DNA of 64,000 nucleotides from Utricularia gibba (GCA_002189035.1 NEEC01000021.1:806001-870000); one strand, 5' to 3'. Shown: positions 1-12,725, counted from the first letter of the stretch. The notes: generated by a model not told the origin, from the letters alone. Translations and numbers: made by a program.

Positions 1-372
1 AAAAGATAGTTACGGTCTGGTCAGCTCCAAATTACTGTTATAGGCAAGAAGAAGACCTTCATCTTTTTCAAAATCACCTTGATTATTTTAATGACCTTCA
101 GCTGTACTCCAGATGTGGAAATGTAGCTGCCATCCTTGAGCTCAATGAAAACCTCGAGAAGCAATTCCGTGTGTTTGAAGCTGCTCCACAGGTAACCTTT
201 TTGTGCTCAGTTCTTGTCCCATGCCCTCCCCATATGTTAAATGTTGACAGATTAAGCTGCCACAACCAGATCAAGATATTCACTAGTATTCTGTATATGC
301 TGATTTATATTTTAAACACAGGAAGCCAGAGGCCCCCAATCCAAAAAGCCACCTCCTGACTACTTCTTGTAA
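1..372 (+). CDS. PPX: Protein phosphatase 4 (PPX-type) catalytic subunit, 3' end only
   Basis: C-terminal exons of a PPP-family Ser/Thr phosphatase; the gene begins left of the window. Exons read 1-43, 113-191 and 322-372. They encode the conserved [15 protein letters not shown] stretch, then an [22 protein letters not shown] segment and a tail ending PPPDYFL. The terminal YFL is the carboxyl-methylation tail shared by PP2A and PP4 catalytic subunits. The GNVAAILEL and FEAAPQ wording fits PP4/PPX better than PP2A (GNQAAIMEI) or PP6. The [11 protein letters not shown] motif can only be kept if the first intron uses a GC donor (bases 44-45) with AG at 111-112. The second intron is a normal GT-AG (192-321). 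What follows is 3' UTR. The identity call is from family knowledge; PP2A is the less likely alternative. Confidence 0.88.
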
Positions 373-1782
373 GACTTACACCGGCATGATGTGAAACATT
401 GGTGCACAATGGAACAGATTGCGACTTCTGCTCTTTTCAAGGAGTTTCGGAAACCTGAGGTTTGGAACGGGATCCCCTTGCAGGAATGGGAGTTCTGAAC
501 ATAAGCCCCTCTGGTTTCTTCAACCAATAGTTTGCCTATACATACGCATATGGTCTTTTTTCATCTGAGAAGTTTAGGATGGTGAGTAGCAGTTTGCGTG
601 AGAGATAGAGACATATTAAATCAGCCATTGTTTTTGTGTTTTGAGAATCAAGTCTTCTTAGCCTTACCTGAAAGCGTTTTGATTATAAAAACGTGCTGTT
701 GGGTTCCAACTCTTTGCTGCAGACACCCAAGGAACAAAGAGGAAGAATGGGGGACAAAATCATTTATTTTGGAACGCATGATAAAGGTGCTTTTTTCAAT
801 AGTTTATAGCTTGAAGAAACATTAGAGGAGGATTTATTAATAAGTATACATGATTTTTATGTTAAAAATAGTAAATATTTAGAAATATATTTTTTTTAAT
901 TTAATAATTTCTAAAAATATAGTTGTATCTTATTAAAATTACTGTCTAAAATTAATTTTTGAAAATAATAATAAAATATAAATAAATAGTATGTTTTGTT
1001 AATAGGATTATATGTATTTAAAACTAAGATTATACATATATGATATTTATGTAATGCCCCATTTGAGAAAGGTTGACATAATTACTTTACACAAATATCA
1101 CATTGATTATAGATGAAAAAAAGAATAAAGTACATGCTTATACAAAAGTTACACGAAATTTTTTTTTAAGTACTAAAATTAAATATGTTTGATTTGAAAT
1201 AATTTCAAAATAGATGATTAGTTGTAAATTTCTTGGTTAAAGATGGATATAATATAAAATCATGAAGATTAAATATTCAAAAGGAATAATATTGTATAAA
1301 TAAAAAGTAGATCATGATGATTTAATTAATAGATTTAAATAAATCTAAAATTATAGGAATTTTTTAATTATATATATATAAATTTATTTAAAATTAGATC
1401 CCTTTTTTACTTAAAATCAATTAATCTTATTTCGAATTTTAATAACTAAATACTATTTAAAAAATTATTTCTAATATATCAATTTTATTTTAATATAACT
1501 AAATTAGACCTATTTTATTCTATTCACATAAACCAAATATTAATTAATTATGTTTTTGTGTAACACAATCATGTACCTGAAACAAAAAGAAAACAGTGAA
1601 TAACCCACAGGCAACTAACTAATCATGCTTCTTACCCCAGGACATTTTGAGTGGATCCGAGAGAATTATATCTTCACTTTGATCTTTCGTGTTAATGAGG
1701 AAGACCCTTTTCTTTGCTCGACGCATTTTTGCATTTTGATCCGAACCCAGAGGAAAGCTTATACTTTAAACGCAATCTATTC
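373..1782. other. Intergenic region, AT-rich
   Basis: About 373-600 is probably 3' UTR of the phosphatase gene. From about 830 to 1560 the sequence is strongly AT-rich with poly-A and poly-T runs and no open frame. Bases from about 1600 are likely promoter and 5' UTR of the BPI/LBP-like gene. I see no RNA gene or mobile element. Confidence 0.6.
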
Positions 1783-3936
1783 ATGAAAACTTCCAATTTC
1801 CTTTCCTCAATTCTTCTAATTTGGGTTGTTTCAAGTGTCTTTGTGGCATCCCATGAAGAGGGGTCGATCGTTGTGGAGATATCTAACAAGGGACTTGATT
1901 CTCTCAAGGGTTTACTCATACAAAAGGCGGAGTCTTCACTGATTCCTATTCAGTTGCCTCAGATTGAGAAAACTGTGCATATTCCACTTCTGGGGAATGT
2001 CGATATTGTTCTTTCTAGTATTGTGATTCATACAATCAACGTTACTTCCTCTACTGTGAAAACTGGAAGTAGTGGAATTGTTGTCAATGTTTCTGGTGCC
2101 ACTGCCAACATGAGTATGATGTGGAAGTACTCATATAGAGCTAAATATCTACCTATATCTGTTTCTGACCAGGGAAATGCTTCTGTTCAGGTACATCTTT
2201 TCTGATGATGCAGTTAAATTCTAGCAATAGCGTTCAGATTAGATGTACAAGAGTATTTTGTGTGTAGGAAAAATTAGTTTAGCTAAGTTTGGCTTCTCCA
2301 TTTGCTTTGTGCTTCCTTCAAAGATTTTATGAGTTTTGTATCAGGTTGAGGGGATGGAAGTTGGCCTCACACTTAGCCTCAAGGCTGTGGAGGGATCACT
2401 GAAGCTCTCTCTTTTGGATTGTGGATGTTATGTGGATGCTCTTTCTATCCAGTTGAATGGAGGAGCATCATGGCTTTACCAGGGGTATATTTTCTCCTGC
2501 AGCACCTTTGTATATGTAACTACAGAAATCTGCAAACAATAGGGCCTTTATAGGCTTACTATTAATCCTTGAAAATGCTTATTGGCTGTTACTTTTGTTT
2601 CACTAAAGTAACATCATTTTTCTGCTGGTTGGCGTTGAGCTGAATTTGCTGTTATTTTCAGGTTGGTAGATGCGTTTGAGGGGAAAATCGAGTCTGCTGT
2701 GGAGGATGCTGTTTCTAGTAAACTAATTGATGCTGTAAACGATGTTGAGTCCCTGCTGCAATCTCTTCCAAAGGAAATACCTGTAACCAAGACTGCTGCT
2801 TTGAATGTGACATTTGTCAGCGACCCAGAGTTGAAAGAATCTTCAGTTGATGTTGAGATCAATGGCCTGTTCTCTCCCAGCACTAAAACTGCACACCCCA
2901 GCTCCAGTAACAGGCTATTAAAATCCCCAGTTTCATGTGATGGATCAGATAAGATGGTTAAGGTATCTGTGCAAGAAAATGTGCTCGAGTCAGCATCATC
3001 TGTCTACTTTGAGGTAATTCCTAGTGCTTTTTCAGTCTGATTTTCACTAAATGAGTTTCTTATGCTTCCTGTTCAATCTGGTTCATGTTTCTTGATTCAA
3101 TCAGCAACACAAGATGCAGTGGACCGTTCGCGACATACCAGACGAAAAATACTTGAACACAAGTTGGTGGAAGTATGCTCTTCCACAATTGTACAATACT
3201 TATCCAGATCACAACATAAGCCTGGATGTTTCAGTGTCTTCATTGCCCACAATAGAAGTTAAAAATAAGCAGATTAAGGCAGAAGCTCCTGTGGATGTGG
3301 TGATCAATGTGTTAGAAGAGGCGCAAGTTATTCCTGTTGCATGCATATCAGTTGTAAGCTGCTTGAAGCTACTCTCTCTATCTTGCTATCCATTTACTAT
3401 ATCAAGTTACTTGTTCTTGTTATCTGGATGATGCAACAACTTCACTGTTCTCAGGTGATCGGAGTTTCGGTTTCTCCGGCGATTTCGGGTAATGCCCTTG
3501 CTGGTAGTTTGCAACTAGATGACTTTCACATATCTTTGAGTTGGAGCAACATCGGAGATATACACATTGTTCTGCTTCAGGTAATGGTTAAGTGATCCCA
3601 TTCTTCTGCAACATTGTGTAACACAGCCTATACCCTGACCGGAGATTCGAACATTTAACCGTCATCCCAGTTTGTAGAAACTTAGTTTTCCAGATGTTCA
3701 CAATCTGTTTTTCTGTTTCTGTCTCCTTGCAGACACTAGCATCAACTACCCTGAGGACTGTGGTGCTCCCCTACATAAATTTAAAGCTTTATGAAGGAGT
3801 TGTCATCCCTTCTTTCCATGGCTATGGACTTGAAGATGCTCAGATCCTTTGTACAGATGACTCATGGATTGTCATATGTAGTGATGTTGCTCCTGTTGAA
3901 CAGTTGGTTAGCTCTTACTTGATTTCGGTCTCCTGA
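1783..3936 (+). CDS. BPI/LBP family lipid-binding protein
   Basis: Six exons join in frame: 1783-2190, 2345-2484, 2662-3013, 3105-3353, 3455-3580 and 3733-3936, giving about 492 residues, near the usual length of plant BPI/LBP-related proteins. The start at 1783 (MKTSNFLSSILLIWVV) gives a clear signal peptide ending near VASHEE; an upstream in-frame ATG is absent. Family features are the N-terminal GLDSLKGLLIQKAESSLIPIQL helix and strand, several N-glycosylation sites (NVT, NVS, NMS), and a second half with MQWTVRDIPDEKYLNTSWWKYALPQLY. The fold is a two-domain lipid-binding barrel. Arabidopsis relatives bind lipopolysaccharide and act in immune responses. Expect secretion to the apoplast. The 3' end faces the convergent GrpE gene 292 bp away. 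Confidence 0.9.
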
Positions 3937-4228
3937 GACGACAAAACCGGGAGGAATACATCTCCATGTTTTATGGGCACATGTGAGCTTCAGCTTCCAA
4001 GATGAAATGCAGAAGCGCAGCTGCTGGAGACTGCAGTAGCTCCATGATCTGTTGTACATGTAGCAGATACTGTTGTACAAAATTGATGAGCTAGCAATAA
4101 GTGGCATGGCTTGGATGTGAAGGAATTTCTTTGTGTCACAATCTGTGAATGTTAACAAGGAAGCAGATGAACAAAAAAGATGTTGAGAGGGATTGATTAC
4201 GGTTTACGATACACTGCAACTACCCCAC

Positions 4229-5958
4229 TTAGTGGTTGCTCTTTTCTGCTTCAGAGGCTGCCTCTGGTTTGACTGTTACTCCGACTTCTGCTGGCCTTAC
4301 AACTCGGTCATGCAACACGTATCCCGCCTGCGCATCGCGCAATGGAACATTCGAATGAGTCGCACCAGAAAAATGGTAAAACAAAAGGCTAAAATGTCAC
4401 AAGGCCAAGGCTTGATTTGGAGGTACCTTTAGAACCACAGCAACCAGACCCTCTGGCTTGGAAGTGGTGGGCACTTGGAATACGGCATTATGCCGATTTG
4501 GATCAAATTCTTCATCTACGGGCTCATACTTTTCGAGTCCGTACTTTTTAAAAACCTGGGAATGATTGTTTACGGATGCACCGGTCAAATATTGAACATC
4601 AGTGGAGGCACGGGATGAGTCACAGGGGAAAGCAGTATTACCTCTATCAACTGCTTTTCAGTCATTTCAACACCTTCAAGGAGGATTTTGAGTTGTTGCA
4701 CAGCTCCAGTCGTGTCTTTAGATAAGTCAGCTTTGGAAAAGCTTTCCTTTGCAGCAGTAGAAGCTCTGCTCAAATTGTCTGCCACGTCAAGGAGCCCTTT
4801 GGCGAAGTTCTATAACCCAAAAAATAAAATCTTGTGAGTATAACGTCTGGCAATAGAAGAAATAAGGCTGAGTGATTTAGCATGATAACAATGTGCTCAA
4901 ACGAGGGACAAGAAAAGGTACCTGAATAGCAAATTTCTTTGCATTCTCTGATTCACGTGTGGTACGATATTTCACATTCTCCATTTCAGCTAAGGTCCTC
5001 AGAACCTTATCCTTCATTTGGGCAACCTCTTCTTCCTTTGTGAGTAACAGTTGCTCCTTCTCCAGCACAAGTTTCACAAGATCATCTTTTGAAAGCTCAA
5101 ATTCCACATCTTAAGAAATTCAAAAGTAGAATTATCACCAACCGAAATTTCCAGATATAAGAATGTGAATGTCTCAAAAGTACCTGATGGTCCATTTTCC
5201 GTAGATGCAGTATCTTCCGCATGCTGAGGATCATTAACTGTAGCTTCATCTTTAACCTCGTTTCCCGGTTCACTTGTAGATTGAACTTGCTCTTTCTCAT
5301 TGTCGCGTGAAGCAGCAGATGAAGAGAACCCAAACCAGGTTGAGTAATTTGGCGATGGCATCGAACCAGATGTGTTTTTCAAGGTAGGGTGATTCAACAA
5401 GGATACTGAACCAGGTACCACCTAAGAGAACAAAACATAAGCATTCCAAAAAGCCTGATCGAGATTCCAAAGAGGCAGTCACACAACATTTCATGTCCAG
5501 TCTCTCATTCTCTCTAGAAGTATGTCATAGTTCAACTCTAATCTGCTGAATATATGCGAAGTATAATTCTAGCATAAAACAAATACAAGCTACACGAGAA
5601 CTGCAGAACACACAAAGGAATTGCAACATGCAAGGAAATCCATAAATAAAGCTTGCATATAATTTTAATGCAGAAATCCAGCTGATAAGCCGACCCAGGA
5701 GAAAAATTACGAGTTATGAAAAAAACTCCATAGCTGGAAATCAGTACATAACATAGGCGGAGTGATTTCACAATACACAAGCATATAAAAAAAACGCAGC
5801 ACCTTGTTGTACCATCGAGGTTGGAGAACACATTCCGTCACAGACGAAATCTCCCTGATTCCATTCCGGCTGGAGAACACCGACCTCCTTAACAGAGCGA
5901 TTAAGTGATGATTCGTAGAAAACCGAGCGGTTACCTTTCCCAGAACCACCATATCCAC
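4229..5958 (-). CDS. Mitochondrial GrpE nucleotide-exchange factor (Mge1-type)
   Basis: Six minus-strand exons: 5803-5958, 5184-5421, 4922-5109, 4642-4809, 4427-4555 and 4229-4327, total about 325 residues. Residues 1-60 are rich in Arg, Ser and hydrophobics (VTARFSTNHHLIALLRRSVFSSRNG), as in a mitochondrial transit peptide. An acidic Ser/Glu-rich linker follows, then a long coiled coil (LSKDDLVKLVLEKEQLLLTKEEEVAQMKDK) with ENVKYRTTRE, and the beta-wing domain with EPVDEEFDPNRHNAVFQVP and GYVLHDRVVRPAEVGV. GrpE releases ADP from matrix Hsp70 during protein import and folding. The start may be 5958 or the next Met two codons on. Two TGGGCT site-II motifs lie about 90-105 bp upstream. Confidence 0.93.
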
Positions 5959-6872
5959 GGCCCTTGCTGAGAATTGCAGTTCGATTGTTTCCTTGGGGAA
6001 GGGGTTTTAGAAGGGTACTGAACTTCTAGCCTTTCCAGCGTTGATTGGGCTCCGTAATGGGCTTCAACCGACCAAAAGAATTTCATTTCATTTTGTTAAT
6101 ATTAGATAAAATTGACATAAAATAATTAAGCTCTTTAATATTTATTTATATTTAAAATAAATTAATGTAAAATCAGGTGTAATGAAATAAATAAATAAAT
6201 CTTTCTAATTTTGAATAAGTTATTTTTATTAAAAAGGAAAAACATAAAATCGTCTAAATTAAATATACGAAATGAATAATAAAGGGATAACATGAATTGT
6301 TTTACATTATTTTTATATTTTTAAAATTTTCCCAAAATTTAGTTCTCTCTGAAATTTCAGTTGTGTACTCCATGAAAAATGCGAAATTTTTTCCAATTTA
6401 GAACATTGCTACAGTTAACTTCTGCGCAGAACAAAGGGCGGCCCCCGAATCACCATTCCAGACCACCCTTTCAGAAGCACAAGCAACACCATGATCGACA
6501 AAACAACATGCAAAGATGCAGTTTTTTCCCCGCTCATAGCAGTAGTTCAGGACACAGATGAATGGAAGAAGTCAGGAATCAGCATGGATGACAAGGTAAG
6601 AAGCTGAAACACTGTTATCCAGAGTACATCAATCAATATACAATGTAAATAAGCTACTGGGGATATGAAAGGAATACGCAGTCTCTATAGAGGGATGAAT
6701 CTAAACCACATCCTGCATTATTCTATTGCCAATATGCTAGCACCATCTGCAGATTACACTTTACTAGCATCCATGGATGATGGATGGATGGGTCAATCTC
6801 TGTATTTGATTGAAGGGGTTAAGTAAAAAAAGGGAGGAGTAAGTGAGAGGAGCATAGCAACAAATACATGTA
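5959..6872. other. Intergenic region between GrpE and GeBP-like genes
   Basis: About 5959-6080 is the GrpE promoter. Bases 6085-6400 are AT-rich and featureless. Bases 6400-6872 are more balanced in composition and probably hold the 3' UTR of the GeBP-like gene. A short ORF at 6379-6561 has no recognisable similarity and is not called. Confidence 0.5.
6046..6063. promoter_or_regulatory. Pair of TGGGCT site-II motifs upstream of GrpE
   Basis: TGGGCT occurs at 6046-6051 and again at 6058-6063, about 90-105 bp upstream of the GrpE start on the minus strand. Site II (TGGGCC/T) elements bind TCP factors and are enriched in plant promoters of mitochondrial and translation genes. Function is inferred from motif and position only. 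Confidence 0.4.
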
Positions 6873-8008
6873 TCAGTTCCCCGTGGATCTAAGCTCCTGC
6901 AACTGATCCCTTATCTGGCTCTGCACGAGCTCCAGCCTCTTGGAGAACACTTCCAACTCGAGAATCTGCTGCTTCCTCCACCGATCATCGGAGATTTTGT
7001 CGCAGGCTATGGCTCCGGGAAGGCACAGTGATAGGGGATTACGAGCTCCAAGTCCCTGTCCACTGCATAAGCCACTTGGGCATAGAAAAGAACCAGTTGA
7101 AGTTCCCAATAATTCCTTGAGTATTGGTGGCAAACAGCTCTTCACAGTCTCTTCGATCATAGTGGACATAGGCCCGAAACGCCCAGAACCGGAGCGGCTA
7201 TCGGCGTTACACCCACCGGAGGTGGCTGAATGCTGTTGACACTACAGTAGTTTCCATGTGGCTGCATTTTCTCCTCTAATTTTACAGCCCCAGCTCGATT
7301 CCTTTTTCTGGGGCGGGGGGCTTTGCTGTTCACATCGATCCCACATGGGACCGGGCTCTGGAAACCAGCAAAAGCTGGATTATTGAGATCGTCGTCGTCT
7401 TCCTCAACGGCGAGGCCTGTGGATCGAAAAGCAGCAGAGCCATTGGCGTTGGAGACCGTGCTACCCCAAATTTTGGAAGAAATTTCAAAGGTTAACTGGT
7501 CATGAGGGCTCTTAAAGATATAATCTTTGCCAGAGCTGAACCTGTTAACTAAATTGCGATACTTCTTCTTCAGCCTCCGAAGCTTCTCAACGAGCTGATT
7601 CTTGTTGAAATCGAGCTGGAATTTACTCCTGATCTGGTCATAAAACGCCGTCGTATCATGGTGGTGCTGCGATGAACCGTACGGACCGCAACGCTGACTG
7701 GTGTAATCGAGAAACCCCTGCAACAGCTCAATCTCGTCCTCGTCGGTCCACAAACGCTGGAAGAGCTTGCGGGACTCATCCGGCTTTTTGGATTCCGGAA
7801 GGAAAAGCTCTTGCTGTTGGAGATCAGGGACGCCGTGGACGGCGATAGTCACGAGGGCGGTGGAGGGAGGAGCGCGATCCAGGGCGATTGGCGCGGAGGA
7901 TGCGGAATCATCTTCATCGTGATCAGAGATCTGGTCATCATCGTCGTCAAGAAGATCCTCGTCTTCGTTGAAGACGGCGTCGTGACGAGGCACGGCGGCG
8001 GTAGCCAT
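6873..8008 (-). CDS. GeBP/STOREKEEPER-like transcription factor, frame broken near the C terminus
   Basis: The start at 8008 has an excellent context (GCCACCATGG); an in-frame ATG ten codons upstream is weaker. The first frame gives MATAAVPRHD, an acidic Asp/Glu stretch, then the DUF573 DNA-binding domain (LFQRLWTDEDEIELLQGFLDY ... FQLDFNKNQLVEKLRRLKKKYRN ... IFKSPHDQLTFEISSKIWG) and a basic RPRKRNR segment. That frame stops at 7157-7159. The conserved C-terminal domain of the family (MIEETVKSCLPPILKELLG ... DDRWRKQQILELEVFSKRLELVQSQIRDQL) continues to 6873 in another frame. The two open frames overlap only at about 7157-7245, so a single small indel there explains the break. Most GeBP genes are intronless. 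A 53-nt intron (GTAAAA...CAACAG) would restore phase but is shorter than normal plant introns. It could be a sequencing error, a real truncation or an early pseudogene. Confidence 0.78.
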
Positions 8009-9599
8009 GGTGGCGATCCGATCCGGCGTGATCTGCACCGCCCAGGGAAAAAAGCTCGGTCAAATCAATAGACCCGATCCCAATAGAAACCTAACCTAAC
8101 CTAACCAAACCAAACCAAACCAATGGGTGTAAACGCGGTTAATATTTTCCTCTCTTAACCACTCTTTTAATTTAACATAATTTAATTAACCACTCTTTAA
8201 ATCATAATGAAAAATATGTTTGATAAATATATTTTATAAAATGAAAAATATAATATGCTTTTAAATATAATTAAATATGATTAAAAAGATTGTAGTCACA
8301 AATTGCATATTTATTAAGAAACAGATGAAATTTTACATAGATAAAATTGCAATAAAAAAAATTTAAGTTTCGATTAGTATAAAGAGTTTAATTCTCAAAT
8401 TTAAAAATTATAAAAAAACAACTTAAATCAGTTTTCAAATTTTTTTAAAAATTAATCGATTTACATTATCGTAAATTATCTCTAGTTTTAAATCCAACAA
8501 ATTTTAGTGTTAGAGCTTTTTATGTTCAAAATTTGGTAAATCAAATGATACTCATATTATGATTATATTGTGTTTGCATCTTAAATGATTCAAAGTGATG
8601 ATAATTATATTGCATTCGTGTTTTATATGATATACTGTTATAATGGTATTAAAGTCAATATTGGTTAATTTTGATAACATGAAAGATTAAATATACAATT
8701 TCATAAGTTTGAAAATAAAATATTTATAAAAAAATAAGTTAATCGGTCTAAGATTTTAAAACTTGAAAATTGAATTGTTTATAGTGACCGTAACTTAAAA
8801 TACGCTTGTCAAATGCCACCCATTTTACATATAGGTAAGAAATGCCACATATTTCCAAATATTCATTATTTTTAATTAACCCATAAAAAAGCAATTAAAT
8901 TGATCGATTAAGGCTCTATTTAAAATAGTTTCGAATTTTGAATTTAAAAATGTTTCTTATTTTAATTTGAAAATTATATAAAAGGAAACTAAGTTTTTAA
9001 ATTTAATTTTTCTTGAAAAAAGAACTAAATCTGTCATTTAAATACAAGAAAATTATTTTAAATCATTCATAAAAATATATAAAGAAAATAAATATATTTT
9101 AATCGTGAAAATAATTTAATTCTAATGTTGAAGGGATTATTACCAATAAAAACTATAATCAACATGTTTTACGTCGCTCGGATTCGGTTTTCTTTTCCGA
9201 CACCGGTCAGACCGGACGGGTCATTTCGGGTTTCAAAGCACAAGCGTAGACTGTAGTATACTCGCAACTCATCATCCCCAAGAGATGCCTCCTCTCAGGA
9301 ATCTCAGGTTCGAGTTCCTGGTGATGCTGCACAGTGTGTGTGGTGTGGGTTTTACAAGATAAGGAACACTATCGAATCCTGTTTAAAAATGAATGGAATA
9401 AATGATCATCGTCTAGTGACTGGATCCTGTTGTACAAGTTACTACTATTACACAAATGCAGAGGGAACTTACAGAGACTCCGGAGCATCACTGCCTCCGG
9501 GAGGAGAGGGAATGGGTCGTTCTCCAAGGCCGTCGTGTTGGGCGGAGCTGGGGCAGTAGTGAGGAGGGTTATCATGCAAATGGCCCATCGTTCAGGGCC
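8009..9599. other. Intergenic region, mostly AT-rich
   Basis: Bases 8009-8130 are the GeBP-like promoter and 5' UTR. From about 8150 to 9130 the DNA is AT-rich with no coding or RNA signature. Bases 9180-9599 are of mixed composition and should contain the 3' UTR of the BRN-like gene. Nothing else is supported. Confidence 0.5.
8090..8122. repeat. Short CCTAA / CCAAA microsatellite
   Basis: Three CCTAA units run directly into three to four CCAAA units, about 80-115 bp upstream of the GeBP-like start codon, within its 5' leader or core promoter. It is telomere-like but not the plant telomere unit. Confidence 0.7.
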
Positions 9600-12324
9600 T
9601 CATTGTCTCTGCTTGTTTTCTATTTTGAGTTGAACCTTCAGCTTTTTGCCTCCTAACTGATACCCATTCATTGTGCTGATTGCGCTCTGTGCTGCTGCTG
9701 GTGAATCATAGCTCACAAATCCTGTGAATGGAAAAGCTAAGGATGAGAGGAGCTCGACGCGATGGTTCCGGTTATCGTCGAATTCGTACCGAAACATTTG
9801 CTGGCACCAGTTGCTTTGTCAACAAAGACCTTGGCGCTGAGTACCATGCCAAAGCGCTGAAATGCACCGGCGAGCTCCTCGTCCCCAAATTCTTGTGGAA
9901 TGTGGTAAATAAACAAGTTGGCTCCAGGGGGGCCTGCTTTGTAAGAATTTTGTGAGATGAAGCTGAAAAGGAAGTGCAAAACCAATAGGGTGGCTTTCTG
10001 TTACCTTCCATTTGGCCCCCGTAACTCGAACTGACTCCAGAAGGTGATGCAGACTGGCTGTTTGTGGTGCGAGATGATAAGGAATTCACGGAAACTCCAG
10101 ATCTTGCGCTCATAATTTCTCCAGAATATGGGAGCGGGTACTGAACACCAGATAAAGCTGGATAAGCAGATCCAACATAATTTGCAAGTGGCATTGCATA
10201 CTTTCTGGGGCTCAATCCAGGAGAAAGATTCGGTCTCAAACTTCGTATTGTATCTGCTTGATGTAAGGGTGAAACCATATTGGCGAAGGGATGTTGGTTC
10301 TGCATCACTGGTAGGCGGTAATGAAAGAGTCCATAATGTCCCGGAGGCTACAAAGGTGAGAAGCATCAATCAATCTATAAAAATACCAAGGGATTATATC
10401 CATGATCAACACAAGCTACAAGAAAATGTAGTTTTTGCATATCCATATTGGGAAAAAAACGCCATACCTGGTAATTGTATCCATTATATGGAGGAACATA
10501 ACTCATTGCTAGGGCGCCAACCAACGATGGACGCTGTCTGGTGCCAGCATTGTGAAGACTGGATGCCGGGGAGAGAGCTTTTTGTGCCTTCCGAGCCAAT
10601 CTTTCTTTTTCTGTGTCAGCCCACTTGACCACTATAGGAACTGTGGAGCCCTACTTGAAGGCCAAGAAAGTTGAGTTTGGGAAATGACGATTTAAAGGAG
10701 CATATCACACATAGTAATGACATAAAAAAAGAGGTAGACAAAATTTCCCATGAAGTCAAGCTTCTTAAAGAGCAGGTGAGCATGCTGCAGTAAAAAAGGT
10801 TTAACAGGCATAGCAGTGTTAATTGGATGTATATGCAGAAGATCCAAAGTGAAGGACGTTTACACAGGCAACCAATTATGCCGTATTTTAACATCCAGTT
10901 AGGTGAGAACACTGGTAATCAAAAGGAGAGATTTGCATGGCATATTCCCAAAGAATGGTTCAGTATCTACTCTCTGCCAATGCATTTGCAGAGCCATGTA
11001 TACGACCTAGTTTCAGATGAAGCATAGTAGCTTCCTCGAATTTTTATGGGTGTAATGAGATGTTTATACGATTATCATCTTGCAAGGTTGCTAGACACAC
11101 CTCAATCTTGTGAATGCCATTCAGTGCTTCAATTGCTGCAAGTGCCTCTTCTTTTGTTTCAAATTTTAGAAAAGCGCAACCTGGAAACATTTATGATTAG
11201 TTAAAGTGCAACTCCATAGTTCAATCAAACTGCATCATTTCTAAAAGAAAGCACAACGGAAGTGGAAGCAGACAATTTCACCTTTGCTTGTCTGCTGGGA
11301 ACCTCTGAGAAACTGCAACTCTTTTATTCTCCCATATTTAGAAAACAAAGCATGCACATCATCATTAGAAACGTTTTTGGGAAGCATGCCAACGAAGAGT
11401 TTGTGCTCTGCAGATATATTTTCACAGAGACAATCCATTAAAGAACACACCAAAATGAAAAAAAAAACTAAATTGACGAAGAAAGTTAACATTCACAAAA
11501 GAACTAACACAGGAATACAAGCAAAGCAGCAGTTATCTCACCTAGCCTCTCCAGCTCTCCATCAGCATACTTTACTTGCAATGGACTGGATGCCTAGATA
11601 GCGGGGAAAAAACATGCCCTCTTGTCAACGGTTTTCTTTCTAAAAAAGCATCTGGGAACTGTACGGCCAAAAGGAGGGTAGGCCAAGCTATCTTTCTTTT
11701 CTCTCTATTTTATTGAAACACTCCATTTTTTAATTGTTAGTCTTTAACAACGAAATTTGTTTGAACTCCAATAACCCACAAAGAAGGCGTAGTGCGTCGA
11801 TGCAAATTAGAGCAAGAAAGTAAAAAGAGACCCTTTTTCCCTACTAGTGTGCACTATTGCCCGAGAGAAAGGCTTTAAAAAAGGGAACAACTTTGCTAAC
11901 CTCACCAATCTATACACATTTGGCATTGCACAGAAAAGAAAGTCCATAAAACGTAATTATACCAACCCCAGCCAGCGTTTTCTTATCGTGAAAGGCATTT
12001 ATTGCTTTCTCAGCTTCCTCTCTGGACGGACAAAACAAAAAACAACAACCTGCAAATCACCCCAAACCACAATTAGGGATTCAACAATCACAAATTTCAT
12101 TAAAACGAGTTAAAACACCCTCCCAATTGCACATTGCGATTTCCCCAAAAAGTTGCTGAAGCACAGCATGCAATGAGACCTCGTGAAGCACGCGTGACTC
12201 TATCCTTGATTATGTTGACTTCGTCGACGACTACAAGCTCCTCGAACATTCTTCTCAACTGCAATTCCGTCATTTGCTTAGGAACTTGACCCACAAAGAG
12301 CTTCACCCTCTCCCCTTCCGCCAT
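9600..12324 (-). CDS. BRN1/BRN2-like (Bruno/CELF family) RNA-binding protein, three RRMs
   Basis: Nine minus-strand exons: 12180-12324, 11967-12049, 11542-11593, 11282-11407, 11101-11180, 10468-10650, 10005-10347, 9790-9933 and 9600-9721. They join in phase to 425 residues. RRM1 starts at residue 7 ([14 protein letters not shown]). RRM2 begins [16 protein letters not shown] with [16 protein letters not shown] Ser/Pro/Tyr-rich linker of about 170 residues follows, then RRM3 ([25 protein letters not shown] ... [18 protein letters not shown]). This RRM-RRM-linker-RRM layout is CELF/Bruno. Plant BRN1 and BRN2 bind 3' UTR elements of SOC1 mRNA and delay flowering. The stop after KIENKQRQ is slightly short of the Arabidopsis tail. 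The gene is head-to-head with U1-C, with 514 bp between start codons. Confidence 0.93.
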
Positions 12325-12654
12325 TACTCAAAAACCCAAATTTCTCGTCTCTGTGCAGAGTTCGCCGTAATGGTGAACGGTGATCTGTGAAAAGAATACA
12401 GTTGAAACGCAGACGCGTTTCGTTTATTTCCCAGCAGATGAGGGTACTTTCGGAATTGTAAATGGAAACAGTTTGATTGCAATTTATTACATTTGTAAAT
12501 AAACGATACTCTATTTTGGTTTATTTACATATCTGCCACTAAAGGAACAACATGCATAAACATGAAGCAGGTAAACGGCATGGCATTTACAGTAAATTAG
12601 TAAAATAACAAGGGGTAGTTATTAAGATGACAGACTGTCCCGCCAAGCCATGTG

Positions 12655-12725
12655 TGGGCCCTAACGATGGCCCATTTACAGTTCACCATGGACCCAACCC
12701 ACAGAATCATGCCCGGCCCGGCCCA
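12655..12725. promoter_or_regulatory. Site-II cluster in the BRN / U1-C divergent promoter
   Basis: TGGGCC at 12655-12660 and GGCCCA at 12669-12674 and 12720-12725 lie between two divergent start codons (12324 minus, 12839 plus). All three are closer to U1-C, at about 115-185 bp from its start. The motifs are seen; TCP binding is inferred. Confidence 0.45.

Noticed and set aside
322-357. Apparent frameshift at the PP4 C terminus (stop after KATS)
   Set aside because: That is another frame. Joining at 191/322 gives PPPDYFL and a stop at 370-372.
9305-9330. GGTTCGAGTTCC, resembling a tRNA T-loop
   Set aside because: No acceptor stem or anticodon arm can be built around it. No tRNA was found elsewhere in the window.
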